A DNA stretch of 33,838 nt. Source: an uncultured Sphingomonas sp. (GTDB lineage: Bacteria; Pseudomonadota; Alphaproteobacteria; Sphingomonadales; Sphingomonadaceae). Made by a program: the position numbers and the translations under genes. The DNA is taken from contig CAJYLV010000003.1 in assembly GCA_913776255.1 (NCBI GenBank), positions 1-33,838 of the forward strand, written 5' to 3'. Positions within the stretch are counted from its first letter, which is position 1. Every line of letters starts with the position of its first letter. Below the pieces are notes generated by a model, which was not told the origin of the DNA, made no database searches, and saw only the letters and a program-made list of their open reading frames with translations. Of the stretch, positions 21,080-28,996 are shown one piece after another.

Positions 21080-22024
21080 ATGAGGACAGCGTTCGATCGC
21101 GCGCGCCGCGCGCTCAACTTCCTCGAACTGCATCAGCTCGACCCGTCGCCGTCGCATTTCGAATTCGCGCTGGCGGTAATCGGCGCGCCGGGGTCGCATT
21201 TGTCGGAGGCGGTCGCCGCGCAGACCGACGGCGGGCTGCGGCTCACCGCCGCCACCGTTCAGTCGCTCGTCGAACACTATCTTTCGCCGCCGCGCGAGCA
21301 GACGCTCGACCGCCGCGAACGCACGGTGATGCGGCAGGCGCAGGAACTCGGCACGCTGACCAGCGACGCGCACGACCTGACCGAGGCGCTCGGTCGCGAC
21401 ATGGGCGCGCTGGTCGGTGCGGGCGGCACCGCGCCGGACGCCACCGCGTTCATCGACCGGCTGTCCGATGCCGAGCGCGAGCTGGCGGCGCTGCGCAGCG
21501 AGGTGATCCAGCTGCGCGACAATATCGTCCCCGCCCCGCCGCCCGCGGACAGCGGCCGCGACGACCTGACGCAGGCGCTCAACCGCAGCGGCGCGCGCGA
21601 CGTGATGGCGCGTGCGGATGCCGGCGGCGAGGCGCATCTGGTGCTGGCGTTCGCCGTCGATGCGCTGGAGGCGATCAACGACCGCTTCGGCCGCGCGGTC
21701 GGCGACAACGTGCTCAACGCTTTTGCCGCGACGCTGCAACAGACCTTCGCCGAGGAGGAGCTGATCCGCTGGAGCGGCAACGAATTCGTCTTCATCACCC
21801 GCGGCATGCCGGTCGCGACCGCGCGGGTGCTGACCGATCAGGCATTGTCCGCGTTCGCGGCGCGGCGGCTGCGGCTGCGCGGTTCGGGCGAGCCGATCGG
21901 CACCGTCACCGCCTCGGCCGGGCTCGCGACCGGCGCGGCGGGCGGGCAGGAAAGCTCGCTGATCGCCGCCCGCGCCAACGCCGCGCTGGCGGCGAGCCGC
22001 GGCGGTAACCAGATCGAGGAGTAG
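21080..22024 (+). CDS. Degenerate GGDEF-domain protein
   Basis: 314 residues from ATG 21080 with GAAGGGGCG upstream. The C-terminal half has the GGDEF fold (DDLTQALNRSGARDVMARAD, then FAVDALEAINDRFGRAVGDN), but the signature is SGNEF (232-236), so cyclase activity is probably lost. The metal-binding DIDxF is also altered to VDALE. It may be a cyclic di-GMP or GTP sensor, or a structural partner. The N-terminal domain carries HQLDPSPSHF (18-27), matching HALTPSPCAY in the active cyclase at 3988-5076; the two seem to share a small helical input domain. No membrane segment is present. Confidence 0.82.
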   Translation: MRTAFDRARRALNFLELHQLDPSPSHFEFALAVIGAPGSHLSEAVAAQTDGGLRLTAATVQSLVEHYLSPPREQTLDRRERTVMRQAQELGTLTSDAHDLTEALGRDMGALVGAGGTAPDATAFIDRLSDAERELAALRSEVIQLRDNIVPAPPPADSGRDDLTQALNRSGARDVMARADAGGEAHLVLAFAVDALEAINDRFGRAVGDNVLNAFAATLQQTFAEEELIRWSGNEFVFITRGMPVATARVLTDQALSAFAARRLRLRGSGEPIGTVTASAGLATGAAGGQESSLIAARANAALAASRGGNQIEE

Positions 22025-22030
22025 CGCGCT

Positions 22031-22441
22031 TCAGTCCAGCGGGTGTAGATAGCCGACGATGCTGGCGTAAACGTTCGGAAGCGAAAGGCTGCCGATCGTC
22101 AGCAGTTCGATAAGCTGGCCCAGCATCGGCGCATCGACGTCATGATCGGGCATGATCAGCTCATAGCCGTTCAGCTCGAGGAACATGAGCAACGCCACCG
22201 CAGCGGTCCGCTTGTTCCCGTCCATGAATGGATGATTGCGGGCGAGCGCGCGGCAGAGGATCAGCCCCAGCATCAGCACGTCGCTCTCACCTTCATAATG
22301 CGCGACATGGCGCGGCGCCGCCACCGCGCTCTCGATAAGCCCTTGATCCTTTAGCCCGGCAAGACCGCCGTACCGCGCAATCTGGTCATTGTGGACGACC
22401 AGAATGTCCGCGGCCGTCAACCAGATCGGCTCACCGGCCAA
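22031..22441 (-). CDS. Doc/Fic-family toxin
   Basis: 136 residues from TTG 22441; GTG 22477 is an alternative that overlaps the partner gene more. The motif HPFMDGNKRTA (70-80) is the Doc form of the Fic motif; Doc proteins phosphorylate EF-Tu, while Fic proteins with a second Arg transfer AMP. Here KR replaces GR, favouring Doc-like chemistry. WLTAADILVVHNDQIARYGG and LKDQGLIESAVAAPRH are the family's conserved N-terminal parts. It overlaps a 45-codon gene by 11 bases, as toxin genes usually do with their antitoxins. Confidence 0.86.
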   Translation of the reverse strand: MAGEPIWLTAADILVVHNDQIARYGGLAGLKDQGLIESAVAAPRHVAHYEGESDVLMLGLILCRALARNHPFMDGNKRTAAVALLMFLELNGYELIMPDHDVDAPMLGQLIELLTIGSLSLPNVYASIVGYLHPLD

Positions 22442-22568
22442 GATAGCGCAGGCTGTTCTCGTAACGTGCGTTGACACGCTCCAGCAGCGCGGCCCGATCG
22501 GTCTCGGGCCGCGGCTGTGGCTCGAGCGGCCGGGGCTCGCGCGGCTCTGGCTTTCTGGCGTGGCTCAT
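22431..22568 (-). CDS. Putative antitoxin partner of the Doc/Fic toxin (45 aa)
   Basis: A 45-codon frame from ATG 22568 ends inside the toxin start. The N-terminal two thirds are Pro/Glu/Arg-rich and probably disordered (RKPEPREPRPLEPQPRPE); the end is one helix (RAALLERVNARYENSLRYLG). It is not a Phd-type protein. The helix contains NARYEN, close to the [ST]xxxE[GN] motif by which some Fic antitoxins block ATP binding, but with Asn at the first position. Assignment rests on position, overlap and that resemblance. Confidence 0.6.
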   Translation of the reverse strand: MSHARKPEPREPRPLEPQPRPETDRAALLERVNARYENSLRYLGR

Positions 22569-22639
22569 CGCGACATCCTCGCTGACCGGTGTTGACGAAG
22601 ATAGAGCGTCGTCCACACCGGCGCAACGCCGCCGCGCCG

Positions 22640-23059
22640 TTACTTCGCCGGCCGCCACGTCTGCGTCTGGCAGAAGAAGGCGATGCAGCCCTTCACTGCC
22701 AGCGTGCCGTCGGCGTTCTTCGCGACGATCGACTTGTAGGTCTTGCCGTTGCGCGGATCGTAGATCTTGCCGCGCCAGTCCTTGCCCGCATCCTTGAACT
22801 CCGACAGGATCGGCATTCCCAGAACGGGACGGGTGCGCAGGCTCGCGTCGCTGTTGTTGACGTCGGTATCGGCGGCGCCGGGGCGCTTCTTGAGGATCGT
22901 CGTCAGCTTGCCGCAGGTCAGGCTGCCGCACGGGCCGACCGTGATGATGCCCGCGCCGTCCTCGGTGACGTAGCGTCCGGCGATCGGAGTAGCGGCAGAG
23001 GCGGTCGCGGGGACGGCGGCGGCGAGCAGCGCAAGCGCGGCGGGGAGCATGATACGCAT
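22640..23059 (-). CDS. DUF2147 domain-containing exported protein
   Basis: 139 residues. A signal peptide is clear (MRIMLPAALALLAAAVPATA, cleavage likely after ASA at 22). The mature part has the DUF2147 pattern: PIAGRYVTEDGAGIITVGPC, then LGMPILSEFKDAGKDWRGKI and YDPRNGKTYKS. Two cysteine pairs (GPCGSLTC and GCIAFFC) may form periplasmic disulphides. The family is of unknown function, small and beta-rich. It is divergent from mtnP with 24 bp between starts. Confidence 0.85.
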   Translation of the reverse strand: MRIMLPAALALLAAAVPATASAATPIAGRYVTEDGAGIITVGPCGSLTCGKLTTILKKRPGAADTDVNNSDASLRTRPVLGMPILSEFKDAGKDWRGKIYDPRNGKTYKSIVAKNADGTLAVKGCIAFFCQTQTWRPAK

Positions 23060-23083
23060 GGGCCAAACTATCGGAGATCAGTG

Positions 23084-23974
23084 ATGAACACGCAATGGAC
23101 CATCGGGATCATCGGCGGCTCCGGCCTGTATGCGATCGACGGGCTGGAGGACGCCGAGTGGCGCAGCGTCGACACGCCGTGGGGCACGCCCAGCGACGAG
23201 ATCCTGTTCGGGCATGTCGGGGATGTCGCGATCCGCTTCCTGCCGCGCCACGGCCGCGGGCACGTCCATCTGCCCGGCGACATTCCGGTGCGCGCCAATA
23301 TCGACGCGCTCAAGCGTGCGGGCTGTACCGATCTGCTCGCGATCTCCTCGGTCGGGTCGCTGCGCGAGGAGCTGCCGCCGGGCACCTTCGCGCTCGTCGA
23401 CCAGTTCGTGGACCGCACCGTCGCACGCGCGGCGTCGTTCTTCGGCAGCGGACTGGTCGCGCATGTCTCGCTCGCCGACCCGACCTGCGAGCGGCTGGGC
23501 GCGTTCGCGGCAGCGGCGATCACCGCGGCGGGCGGACGCGTCGCCGAGGGCGCGACCTATCTGGCGATGGAGGGGCCGCAATTCTCGACGCGCGCCGAAA
23601 GCCGCCTCTATCGCGACTGGGATTGCGACGTGATCGGGATGACCGCGATGCCCGAGGCGCGGCTCGCGCGCGAGGCGGAGCTGCCCTATGCGCTGGTCGG
23701 GATGGTCACCGATTATGACTGCTGGCGCGACGACCGAGCCGCGGTCGACGTCGCCGAGATCGTCTCGCAGATGGCCGCGAACGGCCGCGTCGCGCGCGCG
23801 GCGGTGGCGCACCTGCTGCAGCACTTGCCCGCCGAGCGCACGCCGTCGCCGATCGACGCCGCGCTGGACGGCGCGATCATGACCGCCCCGGCGCAGCGCG
23901 ACGCGGGGCTGATCGCCCGCAACGAGGCGATCGTGGCGCGGGTGCTGGGCTTGGCGTCGGATGCGAACGGATGA
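23084..23974 (+). CDS. mtnP: S-methyl-5'-thioadenosine phosphorylase
   Basis: 296 residues. Splits methylthioadenosine with phosphate into adenine and 5-methylthioribose-1-phosphate, the first step of methionine salvage. Visible family marks are IGIIGGSGLYAIDGL (phosphate loop), RHGRGH, EGPQFSTRAESR, GMTAMPEARLARE and VTDYDCWR; the last favours methylthioadenosine phosphorylase over purine nucleoside phosphorylase. CGGAGA lies about 6 bases before ATG 23084. Other methionine-salvage genes are not in the window. Confidence 0.9.
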   Translation: MNTQWTIGIIGGSGLYAIDGLEDAEWRSVDTPWGTPSDEILFGHVGDVAIRFLPRHGRGHVHLPGDIPVRANIDALKRAGCTDLLAISSVGSLREELPPGTFALVDQFVDRTVARAASFFGSGLVAHVSLADPTCERLGAFAAAAITAAGGRVAEGATYLAMEGPQFSTRAESRLYRDWDCDVIGMTAMPEARLAREAELPYALVGMVTDYDCWRDDRAAVDVAEIVSQMAANGRVARAAVAHLLQHLPAERTPSPIDAALDGAIMTAPAQRDAGLIARNEAIVARVLGLASDANG

Positions 23975-23985
23975 TGCATGCCGAT

Positions 23986-24062
23986 CGTCATTGCGAGCGT
24001 AGCGAAGCAATTCAGTGCCGAACCAGGACGCCCTGGATTGCTTCGCTACGCTCGCAATGACG
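23986..24062. repeat. Family C inverted repeat, copy 1
   Basis: The arm CGTCATTGCGAGCGTAGCGA (from 23986) and its complement ending at 24062 form a 28-bp stem around a 21-bp centre. Near-identical copies lie at 25563 and 26880. Confidence 0.88.
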
Positions 24063-24078
24063 AACAGGCGTCATGCCT

Positions 24079-24190
24079 CGTCATCCCGGACTTGATCCGG
24101 GATCCCGCTTCTTCTCCCGCGATCGTCGGCAAGCAGCGGGGCCCCGGATCAAGGCTCTCCTGAGCTTGCCGCAGGGTCCGGGGCGACGAG
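24079..24190. repeat. Family B inverted repeat, copy 2, with 23-bp insertion
   Basis: The left arm starts CGTCATCCCGGACTTGATCC. The right arm matches the other copies except that 24154-24176 (ends GCTCTCC and GCAGGG) is inserted between GGATCAAG and TCCGGGGCGACGA. It ends only about five bases before the mntH start. Confidence 0.8.
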
Positions 24191-24195
24191 GGAAG

Positions 24196-25557
24196 ATGTC
24201 CAAACCATCCCCAACGGTTGAAACCGTCACGCTTCTCCCGCATTCCTCCCCGCGCATGACGTTCACCACCCGCTCGCTCGGCGACAGCTTCGCCTCCGTG
24301 CCCGTACCCAAAGGCGCGGGCTTCTGGCGCAAGCTGCTGGCGTTCGTCGGCCCGGGCTGGCTGGTCGCGGTCGGCTATATGGACCCGGGCAATTGGGCGA
24401 CCGACATCGCGGGCGGCTCGGCGTTCGGCTACACCCTGCTCAGCGTCGTGCTGCTGTCGAACCTGATGGCGATCGTGCTGCAATCCCTGTCGGCGCGGCT
24501 CGGGGTCGGCGCGGGGCTCGATCTGGCGCAGGCGTGCCGGCGGCAATCGTCGCGGCCCGTATCGTGGCTGCTGTGGGCGCTCGCCGAGATCGCGATCATC
24601 GCCTGCGACCTCGCCGAGGTGCTCGGCACCGCGATCGCGCTCAAATTGCTTTTCGGCATGCCCCTGATCTACGGCGTGCTCGTCACCGCGCTCGACGTGT
24701 TCCTGATCCTCGCGCTCCAGCGCTACGGCTTCCGGCGGCTGGAGGCGTTCATCGCCGCGTTGCTGATCGTCATCGCCGCCTGCTTCGCGTTCGAGCTGTT
24801 CTGGGCGCGCCCGGACTGGGGCGCCGCGGCGGCGGGGCTGGTCCCCTCGCCCGAGATCGTCCGCAATCCGGCGATGCTCTATATCGCGATCGGCATCCTC
24901 GGCGCGACGGTGATGCCGCACAACCTCTACCTGCACTCGTCGATCGTCCAGACCCGCGCCTATGGCAGCGACGAGCGCGACCGGCACGAGGCGCTGAAGC
25001 TGGCGACGATCGATTCGACCGTCGCGCTCGGGCTCGCCTTCTTCATCAACGCCGCGATCCTGATGCTCGCGGCGGCAGCGTTCCATAGTGCCGGGCGGTT
25101 CGACGTCGCCGAGATCGAGGACGCGCACCGGCTGCTCGCGCCGATGCTGGGGGTCGGCGCGGCGAGCGTGCTGTTCGCGGTCGCCTTGCTCGCCAGCGGC
25201 CAGAACTCCACCGTCACCGGCACGCTCGCCGGGCAGATCGTGATGGAGGGGTTCCTCGACATCCGGCTCGCGCCGTGGCTGCGGCGGCTGATCACGCGCG
25301 CGATCGCGATCGTGCCGGCAGTGGCGGTGGTCGCCTCGGCGGGCGACCGCGGCGCGACCGACCTGCTGGTGCTCAGCCAGGTGGTGCTGAGCCTGCAACT
25401 GCCTTTCGCGGTGATCCCGCTGGTGCTCTACACCACGAACCGCCGGTTGATGGGCACGTTCGCCGCGCCGCGCTGGCTGGCGGCGCTGGCGTGGGTGATC
25501 GCGGCGGTGATCGTGGTGCTCAACGGCTATCTGCTGTGGGGCATGGCGGCGGGGTAA
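24196..25557 (+). CDS. mntH: Nramp-family Mn2+/divalent metal transporter
   Basis: 453 residues. Proton-coupled importer of Mn2+ and related metals in the inner membrane, with about 11 hydrophobic segments. The metal site is intact: DPGNWATD in the first helix (Asp63, Asn66) and MPHNLYLHS in the sixth (Met240-Pro-His242). ATG 24196 follows a GAGGGA that is spaced very closely; ATG 24256 is an alternative with no visible ribosome-binding site. The upstream region is almost entirely repeat, and I see no Fur or MntR site. Confidence 0.9.
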   Translation: MSKPSPTVETVTLLPHSSPRMTFTTRSLGDSFASVPVPKGAGFWRKLLAFVGPGWLVAVGYMDPGNWATDIAGGSAFGYTLLSVVLLSNLMAIVLQSLSARLGVGAGLDLAQACRRQSSRPVSWLLWALAEIAIIACDLAEVLGTAIALKLLFGMPLIYGVLVTALDVFLILALQRYGFRRLEAFIAALLIVIAACFAFELFWARPDWGAAAAGLVPSPEIVRNPAMLYIAIGILGATVMPHNLYLHSSIVQTRAYGSDERDRHEALKLATIDSTVALGLAFFINAAILMLAAAAFHSAGRFDVAEIEDAHRLLAPMLGVGAASVLFAVALLASGQNSTVTGTLAGQIVMEGFLDIRLAPWLRRLITRAIAIVPAVAVVASAGDRGATDLLVLSQVVLSLQLPFAVIPLVLYTTNRRLMGTFAAPRWLAALAWVIAAVIVVLNGYLLWGMAAG

Positions 25558-25562
25558 GCGGC

Positions 25563-25639
25563 CGTCATTGCGAGCGTAGCGAAGCAATCCAGGGCGTCTT
25601 GGTCCGGCACTGGATTGCTTCGCTGCGCTCGCAATGACG
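25563..25639. repeat. Family C inverted repeat, copy 2
   Basis: Same arms as at 23986 (CGTCATTGCGAGCGTAGCGA and complement) with one change in the right arm (GCTGCG for GCTACG). It starts five bases after the mntH stop and may act as its terminator. Confidence 0.88.
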
Positions 25640-25750
25640 ATGACAATTTACCGCCGGCGGGTTCGACCGGCACGCCAGCCAGCCTCCCCCTAGCCACGCA
25701 CGCGGCCTTGGCCTATCTGGCGCGCTTTCCTCATCACACAGGTTTTCCCC

Positions 25751-26851
25751 ATGGGTTTCCGCTGCGGCATCGTGGGCCTGCCCAACGTCGGCAAGTCCAC
25801 CCTCTTCAACGCGCTGACCGAGACGGCCGCAGCGCAGGCGGCCAATTATCCGTTCTGCACGATCGAGCCGAACGTCGGCAACGTCGGCGTCCCCGACCCG
25901 CGGCTGGCGAAGCTGGCGGCGATCGCCGGCTCGGCCAAGATCATCGAGACGCAGCTCGGCTTCGTCGACATCGCCGGGCTGGTGCGCGGCGCGAGCAAGG
26001 GCGAAGGGCTCGGCAACCAGTTCCTCGGCAACATCCGCGAGGTCGACGCGATCGTCCACGTGCTGCGCTGCTTCGAGAACGACGACATCCAGCACGTCGA
26101 CAACCGCGTCGATCCGATCGCCGATGCCGAGACGGTCGAGACCGAGCTGATGCTCTCCGACCTCGAAAGCCTCGAGAAGCGCGTCCCCAATCTCGCCAAG
26201 AAGGGCCAGCAGGGCGACAAGGAGGCCAAGCTCGGCGCATTGGTGCTGGGCCGCGCGCTCGACCTGCTGCGCGACGGCAAGCCTGCGCGGCTGACCGCGA
26301 CGAGCGACGCCGAGGAACAGCGCGTGCTCGACCAGGCGCAATTGCTCACCGCCAAGCCGGTGCTCTACGTCTGCAACGTCAACGAGGAGGATGCCGCGAA
26401 CGGCAATGCGCTGTCGCAGAAGGTGTTCGACAAGGCCGCCGCCGAGGGCGCGCAGGCGGTCGTCGTCTCCGCCGCGATCGAGGCCGAGATCGCGACGATG
26501 CCGCACGAGGATCGCGGCGAGTTCCTCGCCGAGCTGGGGCTGGAGGAAACCGGGCTCGCGCGCGTGATCCGCGCCGGCTACGAACTGCTCCACCTGCTGA
26601 CCTTCTTCACGGTCGGCCCCAAGGAAGCGCGCGCGTGGACGGTCGAGGCCGGGTCGAAGGCACCACAGGCGGCGGGCGCGATCCACTCCGATTTCGAGCG
26701 CGGCTTCATCCGCGCCGAGACGATCGCGTTCGACGATTATGTCGCCTTCAACGGCGAGGCCGGCGCGCGCGAGGCGGGCAAGCTGCGGCAGGAAGGCAAG
26801 GAGTACGTCGTCCACGACGGCGACGTGCTGCTGTTCCGCTTCAACGTGTGA
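25751..26851 (+). CDS. ychF: Redox-regulated ATPase/GTPase YchF (OLA1 family)
   Basis: 366 residues, full length. Obg-family P-loop protein that prefers ATP and binds ribosomes. G1 is GLPNVGKST (9-17); the switch region is DIAGLVRGASKGEGLGNQFL; the C-terminal TGS domain is seen in LLTFFTVGPKEARAWTVEAG and YVVHDGDVLLFRFNV. It starts shortly after a repeat and ends before another, so it looks monocistronic. The pth gene often found next to ychF is absent. Confidence 0.96.
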   Translation: MGFRCGIVGLPNVGKSTLFNALTETAAAQAANYPFCTIEPNVGNVGVPDPRLAKLAAIAGSAKIIETQLGFVDIAGLVRGASKGEGLGNQFLGNIREVDAIVHVLRCFENDDIQHVDNRVDPIADAETVETELMLSDLESLEKRVPNLAKKGQQGDKEAKLGALVLGRALDLLRDGKPARLTATSDAEEQRVLDQAQLLTAKPVLYVCNVNEEDAANGNALSQKVFDKAAAEGAQAVVVSAAIEAEIATMPHEDRGEFLAELGLEETGLARVIRAGYELLHLLTFFTVGPKEARAWTVEAGSKAPQAAGAIHSDFERGFIRAETIAFDDYVAFNGEAGAREAGKLRQEGKEYVVHDGDVLLFRFNV

Positions 26852-26879
26852 TCCGTCCGACCGAACGCGGCAGGTAAGT

Positions 26880-26956
26880 CGTCATTGCGAGCGTAGCGAA
26901 GCAATCCATGGCGTCCTGATCCGGCTCTGGATTGCTTCGCTACGCTCGCAATGACG
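26880..26956. repeat. Family C inverted repeat, copy 3
   Basis: Arms as in the other two copies (starting CGTCATTGCGAGCG at 26880, complement ending at 26956). It lies between convergent ychF and the small lipoprotein gene. Confidence 0.88.
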
Positions 26957-26979
26957 GACCGAGCGGACGTCAGTTCAAC

Positions 26980-27237
26980 CTAGCGTTGCGTCCCGCGCTC
27001 GACCACCGGGCGGTCGAGCGTCCCGTCATACGGCGCCCGCACCGCCGCGCCCTCGTGCGGGCGCGGCTTGAGCCATGCCGGGGTCGTGCCGGGCGCGGGC
27101 GTGATCTGCATCACCGGGGTACGCGGCGCCGGTGCGGTGGCGGTCGGGACCGGCGCGGGCGGCGGTGCCTTCGCGTCGTCGCTTTTACCGCAGGCCGCGA
27201 CCGGGAGGCACAACAGGGGCAGCAGCACGCGGATCAT
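26980..27237 (-). CDS. Small proline-rich lipoprotein
   Basis: 85 residues. The signal sequence MIRVLLPLLCLPVAAC ends in a lipobox (PVAAC, Cys16), so the protein should be lipid-anchored. The mature part is Pro/Ala-rich (DDAKAPPPAPVPTATAPAPR) and then moderately conserved-looking (TPAWLKPRPHEGAAVRAPYD). No domain is recognised. It is divergent from the pyrophosphatase-like lipoprotein gene with 77 bp between starts. Confidence 0.75.
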   Translation of the reverse strand: MIRVLLPLLCLPVAACGKSDDAKAPPPAPVPTATAPAPRTPVMQITPAPGTTPAWLKPRPHEGAAVRAPYDGTLDRPVVERGTQR

Positions 27238-27314
27238 GCGATCAGAAAGCGCGAACCGGCGCGCGCGTTCCGCGGGTCTTTGTTCTGCAGGATCGCCAGC
27301 GTAAGGGACTGATA

Positions 27315-28679
27315 ATGTTGTCCCGCGTTCCCCTGCTCGCCGCGCTGGCCGCCGTGTCCGCCTGCGCCTATCGCTCCGATCCGCCCGCGCTGACGCCGGT
27401 CACCCGCTCCGCCCCGCCGACCACGGCCGCCGCCGCGCCGCTCGGCGATGCCACCACCGCGCAGCGTGCCCCGGTCACGATCCTGATCTCGATCGACGGC
27501 TTCCGGCCCGACTATCTCGATCGCGGAGTGACGCCGCAGCTCTCGCACCTCGCCGCGACCGGCGTCAGCGCGGCGATGCGGCCGTCGTTTCCGTCCAAGA
27601 CCTTTCCCAACCACTGGACGCTCGTCACCGGCCTCGTCCCCGACCGCCACGGCATCACCGCCAACAGCATGGAGGATGCCGCGCGCCCCGGCGAGAAGTT
27701 CACGATGGCCACCGACGATCCGTTCTGGTGGAACGCCGCCGAGCCGTTGTGGGTCACCGCCGAGCGCGCCGGCATCCGCAGCGCGACGATGTTCTGGCCG
27801 GGCTCGAACGTCGCATGGGGCGGGACGATGGCGCGGGAATGGCCGCACGTCACGACCGGCGGCACCCGCCCGCACGACTGGCAGCAATATGGCGAGGCGG
27901 TCGAGGATCGCCAGCGTGTCGACGCGCTCATCGACTGGCTGCGCCGTCCGCCCGCCACGCGCCCGCAGTTCCTGACGCTCTATTTCGACGAGGTCGATAC
28001 CGCCGGGCATCAGTTCGGCCCCGCCGATCCGCGCACGTTGGAGGCGGTGGCGAAGGCCGATGCCGCGATCGGCCGGCTGGTCGCCGAGCTGGCGACGCTG
28101 GGGCAGCCCGCCAATCTCGTCATCGTCTCCGACCATGGCATGGCCCCGACCGACACGCGGCGCACCATCGCGCTCGACACGCTCGTCCCCGCCACCGACG
28201 CGCGGATCGTCGAGACCGGCCCCTATGCGACGCTCGCGCCGCTCCCGGGGCGCGACGCCGCGGTCGCCGCCGCGCTGTTGCGCCCGCATCCGCACATGCA
28301 ATGCTGGCGCAAGGGGCAACTTCCGGCGCGTTTCCGCTACGGTCGCAACCCGCGCATCCCGGCGTTCCTGTGCCTCGGCGAGGACGGCCCCGGCGGCGCG
28401 TGGGAGATCGCGAAGACCGCGCCGACCAAGCAGGCGTCGGACGGCGCGCACGGTTTCGACAATGATTCGCCCGACATGCGCGCGCTGTTCATCGCCAACG
28501 GCCCGGCGTTCCGCGCCGGCAAGCGGCTCCCGACCTTCGACAATGTCGATGTCGCGCCATTGCTGCGCGATCTGCTCGGGCTGCCCGCCGGTCAGGGGCT
28601 CGACGGCAGCGACCGGCCGTTCCGCGGCGTGCTGATCGCTGGACCGCAGCGCCGCACCCTGCCAAACGCAGGCGGATGA
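27315..28679 (+). CDS. Nucleotide pyrophosphatase/phosphodiesterase-type lipoprotein
   Basis: 454 residues. Alkaline phosphatase superfamily, NPP branch, which cleaves phosphodiester or pyrophosphate bonds outside the cytoplasm. A lipobox (AAVSAC, Cys17) suggests membrane anchoring. Zinc ligands and nucleophile are visible: Asp61 (ISIDGFRPDY), Thr96 (SKTFPNH), Asp228 and His232 (DEVDTAGHQFG), Asp273-His274 (SDHGMA) and His379 (GAHGFDN). Family members act on nucleotides or lysophospholipids; the substrate here is unknown. TAAGGGA precedes ATG 27315. The stop overlaps the arsC-like start (ATGA), beginning a three-gene coupled operon. Confidence 0.9.
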   Translation: MLSRVPLLAALAAVSACAYRSDPPALTPVTRSAPPTTAAAAPLGDATTAQRAPVTILISIDGFRPDYLDRGVTPQLSHLAATGVSAAMRPSFPSKTFPNHWTLVTGLVPDRHGITANSMEDAARPGEKFTMATDDPFWWNAAEPLWVTAERAGIRSATMFWPGSNVAWGGTMAREWPHVTTGGTRPHDWQQYGEAVEDRQRVDALIDWLRRPPATRPQFLTLYFDEVDTAGHQFGPADPRTLEAVAKADAAIGRLVAELATLGQPANLVIVSDHGMAPTDTRRTIALDTLVPATDARIVETGPYATLAPLPGRDAAVAAALLRPHPHMQCWRKGQLPARFRYGRNPRIPAFLCLGEDGPGGAWEIAKTAPTKQASDGAHGFDNDSPDMRALFIANGPAFRAGKRLPTFDNVDVAPLLRDLLGLPAGQGLDGSDRPFRGVLIAGPQRRTLPNAGG

Positions 28680-28996
28680 ACGCGACGATCCTCCACAATC
28701 CGCGCTGCTCCAAATCGCGCGCGGCGCTGGCGCTCCTGACCGAGGCCGGGGCCGAGGTGACGGTCGTCGACTATCTCAAGACCCCGCCGTCACGCGACGA
28801 ACTGGCGCGGCTGTGTGCGCGCGCCGGGATCGCCCCGCGCGCCGCGCTGCGCCCCGATGCGCCGGCGGTCGCCGACGACGAGGCCGCGCTCGACCTGATG
28901 GCGCGCGACCCCGCCACGATCGAGCGGCCGTTCGTGGAAACCGAAAAGGGCGCGCTGATCGCCCGCCCGCCCGAGCGCGTGCGCGACCTGCTGTGA
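28676..28996 (+). CDS. ArsC-family arsenate reductase-like protein
   Basis: 106 residues, thioredoxin-like fold. ILHNPRCSKSRAALALL carries the single catalytic cysteine of the glutaredoxin-coupled ArsC family (Cys11), and IERPFVETEKGALIARPPER is the typical substrate-side segment. It resembles the YfgD/ArsC subgroup, in which arsenate reduction is often assumed rather than shown. There is no ars operon nearby; it overlaps the phosphodiesterase gene (ATGA) and the phospholipase gene (GTGA), which is unusual company. Confidence 0.85.
   Translation: MNATILHNPRCSKSRAALALLTEAGAEVTVVDYLKTPPSRDELARLCARAGIAPRAALRPDAPAVADDEAALDLMARDPATIERPFVETEKGALIARPPERVRDLL

Noticed and set aside
24046..25587. 513-codon minus-strand open frame opposite mntH
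   Set aside because: Shadow of a full-length Nramp transporter gene; it also runs into repeats at both ends.
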